A DNA stretch of 64,000 nt, from contig NZ_JAJVKW010000005.1 in NCBI RefSeq assembly GCF_024198255.1, forward strand, positions 496,001-560,000, read 5' to 3'. The translations under genes were made by a program, and so were the position numbers. Below are positions 61,628 to 64,000 of this stretch, one piece after another. Position 1 is the first letter of the stretch; each line of letters begins with the position of its first letter. The notes under the pieces were generated by a model. It saw only the letters and a program-made list of their open reading frames with translations. It did no database searches and was not told the origin of the DNA. This DNA comes from Myxococcus guangdongensis. Lineage in GTDB: Bacteria > Myxococcota > Myxococcia > Myxococcales > Myxococcaceae.

Positions 61628-62191
61628 CTACTTGCCCATGGAGATGAGCAGGTCGTGCCGGGCCGCGGTGGGGTTGGGCTGCTCGCGGTCGGCGATGCGG
61701 TGGACCTGGTTGGCGATCTTGTCCTGCAGCAGCATGAGACCGTCCAGCACCTGCTCCGGGCGGGGCGGGCAACCGGGGATGTAGACATCCACCGGGAGGA
61801 TGCGGTCGATGCCCTGGAGCACCGCGTAGTTGTCGTAGAAGCCGCCCGAGGACGCGCACACGCCGAACGACACGACCCACTTGGGCTCGGTCATCTGCTC
61901 GTACACGCGCTTGAGGATGGGCGCCTGCTTCAGGTTGATGGTGCCCACCACCATCAGCAGGTCTGCCTGCCGGGGGGAGAAGCGCGGGAACTCCGCGCCG
62001 AAGCGCGCGATGTCGTGACGGCTGGCCGCCACGGACATGTACTCCATGCCGCAGCAGGCGGTGGCGTACGGGTAGGTGAACAGCGAGTACTTACGGGCCC
62101 AACCCAGGCCCTTGGAGACCATCCGCTGGAAGAAGCCCATGGCCTCGTCGCGGCGGGTCGTCAGCACTGGAGCGATGTCTGCATCAGCCAT
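61628..62191 (-). CDS. nuoB: NADH-quinone oxidoreductase subunit B (PSST)
   Basis: 187 residues. The cluster N2 cysteines are visible: the tandem pair in [10 protein letters not shown], then [13 protein letters not shown] and [18 protein letters not shown]2 is the last cluster before quinone. It follows nuoA by six bases. The other soluble subunits lie 4 kb further along the same strand beyond unrelated genes. Confidence 0.96.
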   Translation of the reverse strand: MADADIAPVLTTRRDEAMGFFQRMVSKGLGWARKYSLFTYPYATACCGMEYMSVAASRHDIARFGAEFPRFSPRQADLLMVVGTINLKQAPILKRVYEQMTEPKWVVSFGVCASSGGFYDNYAVLQGIDRILPVDVYIPGCPPRPEQVLDGLMLLQDKIANQVHRIADREQPNPTAARHDLLISMGK

Positions 62192-62197
62192 GATGGT

Positions 62198-62569
62198 TCA
62201 GCTCTCCCAATCCAGGGCGCCCTTCTTCCACACGTAGATGAGGCCCACCACGAGGGTCACCGCGAAGACGAGCATCTCCATGTACCCGAACCAACCGAGC
62301 GCCTGGAAGTTCACCGCCCAGGGGTACATGAACACGGCTTCCACGTCGAACACGATGAACAACAGCGCGACGACGTAGAACTTCACCGCGAACCGCTGAC
62401 GTGCCGGGCCGCTCGACTCGGAGCCAGCCTCGAAGGCGGTCGACTTGATGGCGCTCGGGCGCTTGGGGCCCAGCCGCGCCGTGATGAAAGGAATCGCGAC
62501 GCCCATGATGCCGGCAAGCAGCAGCACCACCGCCAGGGGCAGATAGGGCGAGAGGGGAGAGGGAGTCAT
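62198..62569 (-). CDS. nuoA: NADH-quinone oxidoreductase subunit A
   Basis: 123 residues. Three membrane helices, the loop FEAGSESSGPARQRFAVKFY and helix 2 with FIVFDVEAVFMYPWAV, the conserved family core with its acidic residues. A promoter-like TTGACA lies just upstream, and there is almost no untranslated leader or ribosome binding site. Confidence 0.95.
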   Translation of the reverse strand: MTPSPLSPYLPLAVVLLLAGIMGVAIPFITARLGPKRPSAIKSTAFEAGSESSGPARQRFAVKFYVVALLFIVFDVEAVFMYPWAVNFQALGWFGYMEMLVFAVTLVVGLIYVWKKGALDWES

Positions 62570-62578
62570 CGCGCGCGG

Positions 62579-62608
62579 AACCTAATGACACCGGCTGACG
62601 CATGTCAA
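62579..62608 (-). promoter_or_regulatory. Candidate nuoAB promoter
   Basis: On the minus strand TTGACA (62608-62603) and TAGGTT (62584-62579) are 18 bases apart. Start of transcription near 62572 leaves about three bases before the nuoA ATG. Confidence 0.5.
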
Positions 62609-62733
62609 AGGGAAAGTCCCCTGCTCGGCGCCGCAACCCCTTGAGATGACGACGAAAAGCGCGGCTTGTCCCGGCCGGGCCAGGCAGGGGGCTGGCGGAT
62701 GTCTCCTCGGGTGTCCCTGGGCGGGGGCGTGTT

Positions 62734-62763
62734 TGACGCTCCCGGGGACGGACGCCTACCGTC
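62734..62763 (+). promoter_or_regulatory. Candidate promoter for the chemoreceptor gene
   Basis: TTGACG (62734) and TACCGT (62758) are 18 bases apart, the same spacing as at nuoA and nuoC. The -10 box is weak. Confidence 0.38.
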
Positions 62764-62817
62764 GTGCGGCCCGCGCTGGCGGGCGATCAGCGCTGCACTT
62801 GGGGAGAGGAAGAGGGC

Positions 62818-64000
62818 ATGTGGGGCCGGCTCGGCTTGCGGATGCAGGTGGCCATCGCGGTGCTGGTGCCTTGCCTCACGGTGATGGGCCTGTGCATCTG
62901 GAACTTCTCCGCCCGACAGCATGAGGTGTCGGTCGACTTGCTCCAGAAGCGCGCCCGGGTGCTGGGCTCGCTGGTGGCGCAGCATCCGGCGGTGCTCCAG
63001 TGGGATGGCTCGCAGGAGGCCCAGGCGCGGCTGGAGACCGTGCTCGCGCGGGTGGAGGCGCGTGACGCCAACGGCGACGCGGGCTTCACGGTGAGCTACC
63101 AGGGGCTGCTCGGCCCGGACGGTCGCCCCGTGTACGAGTCGCTGGCACGTCTGCCGGAGCACGCGCGCGGCCCGACGGTCCGGGTGCGCGAGGGTTGTGT
63201 CACGTCGCTCATCGGCCTGCGCGAGGTGTCGCTGCGCTGCGCGAGCGGCGAGCGGACCTATGTCGTGGGCCTGGGCCTGGACGAGGCGGCGGCGTCCGTC
63301 ACGGACCTCAAGGGCTCGGTGGTGGTGGGGCTGGTGGGCGCGCTGGGCCTGGGGCTCCTCTTGGCGGTGCTCATCAGTCGGACCATCGTCGACCCGGTGT
63401 CGCAGGTGACGGAGGTGGTGCGGGACGTGGCGCGCGGCGACGTGTCGCGCATGGAGCTGGACGTGCCCGCGACGGGCGAGGTCCGGCTGATGGCGGAGTC
63501 CTTCAACAAGATGCTCGGCACGCTGCGCATCACGGTGCTGGAGCTGGTGTCGCGCACCGAGCAGCTCTCCGGCGCATCGCGGGGGTTGTTGGGCGCGTCC
63601 GCGGACCAGGAGCACGTCATCAGCCAGCAGGCGGCCTATGCGCAGCAGATCGCCGCGACGTTCGAGGAGCTGAGCCGCACGGCCGAGCAGATCTCCTCCT
63701 CCACGGAGGTGGTGGAGTCGAGCGCCCGGCGCACCCACGAGGCGGTGGCTGAGGCGATGGCCGTGGTCGCGCAGGTGGTGGCGGGCATCAACGACATCCG
63801 CACCGAGTCCAAGGGCGTGGCGGACGCCATCGTCGGCCTCAACCAGGACCTGCAGCAGGTGTCGAAGATCGCCCACGTCATCAATCAGGTGGCGGAGCGC
63901 TCGGACCTGCTCGCGCTCAACGCCGCGCTGGAGGGCACCAAGGCGGGCGAGGTGGGTCGGGGCTTCTCGCTGGTGGCCGCGGAGATGCGCAAGCTGGCGG
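62818..64000 (+). CDS. Methyl-accepting chemotaxis protein (3' end outside window)
   Basis: 394 codons visible. ATG 62818 follows AGAGGAAGAGGG. One N-terminal membrane helix (VAIAVLVPCLTVMGLCIWNF), a ~130-residue extracytoplasmic domain with two cysteines (REGCVTSLIGLREVSLRCAS), a second helix (VVVGLVGALGLGLLLAVLIS), a HAMP domain (RTIVDPVSQVTEVVRDVARG) and the start of the signalling coiled coil (FEELSRTAEQISSSTEVVES; NQVAERSDLLALNAALEGTK). The window ends shortly after the hairpin-side motif RGFSLVAAEMRKLA. The ligand is unknown. It is divergent from nuoA. Confidence 0.93.
   Translation, partial: MWGRLGLRMQVAIAVLVPCLTVMGLCIWNFSARQHEVSVDLLQKRARVLGSLVAQHPAVLQWDGSQEAQARLETVLARVEARDANGDAGFTVSYQGLLGPDGRPVYESLARLPEHARGPTVRVREGCVTSLIGLREVSLRCASGERTYVVGLGLDEAAASVTDLKGSVVVGLVGALGLGLLLAVLISRTIVDPVSQVTEVVRDVARGDVSRMELDVPATGEVRLMAESFNKMLGTLRITVLELVSRTEQLSGASRGLLGASADQEHVISQQAAYAQQIAATFEELSRTAEQISSSTEVVESSARRTHEAVAEAMAVVAQVVAGINDIRTESKGVADAIVGLNQDLQQVSKIAHVINQVAERSDLLALNAALEGTKAGEVGRGFSLVAAEMRKLA

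Overview
The window is high-GC chromosomal DNA, almost fully coding, with gene content typical of the Myxococcales (a Myxococcus/Corallococcus-like organism). Clues are an MglA-type motility GTPase with a long C-terminal extension, a DUF4388 protein, several lipoproteins, two class III nucleotide cyclases, a hybrid histidine kinase and an outer-membrane LptD. I see no tRNA, rRNA, CRISPR array, insertion sequence or prophage. The first gene (TldD-like) and the last (a chemoreceptor) run off the edges.

Layout. 1-2.8 kb: 3' part of a TldD-family gene, a 490-base gap, and an OmpA-family protein. 2.8-13.8 kb (minus strand): a hybrid histidine kinase followed by a complete MdtABC-type tripartite efflux set (adaptor, two RND pumps, outer-membrane channel). 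14-20.5 kb: a metalloprotease-like lipoprotein, an alkaline-phosphatase-superfamily enzyme, a DUF4388 protein, and a minus-strand run rpmB-murQ-anmK-MglA-like GTPase joining ribosome, cell-wall recycling and motility/polarity genes. 20.6-25.5 kb: FAD oxidoreductase, HAD phosphatase, 3-hydroxyisobutyryl-CoA hydrolase, and a divergent pair of a dehalogenase-fold hydrolase and a MarR regulator with two matched 16-bp inverted repeats between them. 25.5-26 kb: a gene-free block of two adjacent tandem-repeat families. 26-28.5 kb: purM-purN-DUF523, each overlapping the next by 4 bases. 28.6-32.3 kb: Crp-like regulator plus a class II cyclic-nucleotide phosphodiesterase, then accD and folC. 32.5-41.6 kb: hydrolase, AMIN-domain coiled-coil protein, lptD, XRE regulator, lipoprotein, and a TetR/crotonase pair. 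41.6-48 kb: M23 peptidase, a basic protein of unknown function, an EEP phosphatase, a five-gene cassette of small membrane proteins, an unknown protein and a lipoprotein. 48-64 kb: CHASE2 cyclase, a [2Fe-2S] protein and a complex I locus split into nuoAB and nuoCDGHI by a second cyclase, a sulfatase-fold protein and a thioesterase, then the truncated chemoreceptor.

How the genes may work together. Cyclic-nucleotide signalling recurs (two cyclases, a Crp-like protein with an intact phosphate-binding cassette, a phosphodiesterase). Envelope work is the other theme: efflux, LptD, AMIN protein, MurNAc recycling, M23 peptidase and the small membrane cassette. The cassette resembles the enterobacterial yqjD/yqjE (DUF883/DUF1469) neighbourhood and is the best candidate here for a poorly described system. 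Many boundaries are marked by strong hairpins, and nuoC has a near-consensus promoter that settles its start codon.
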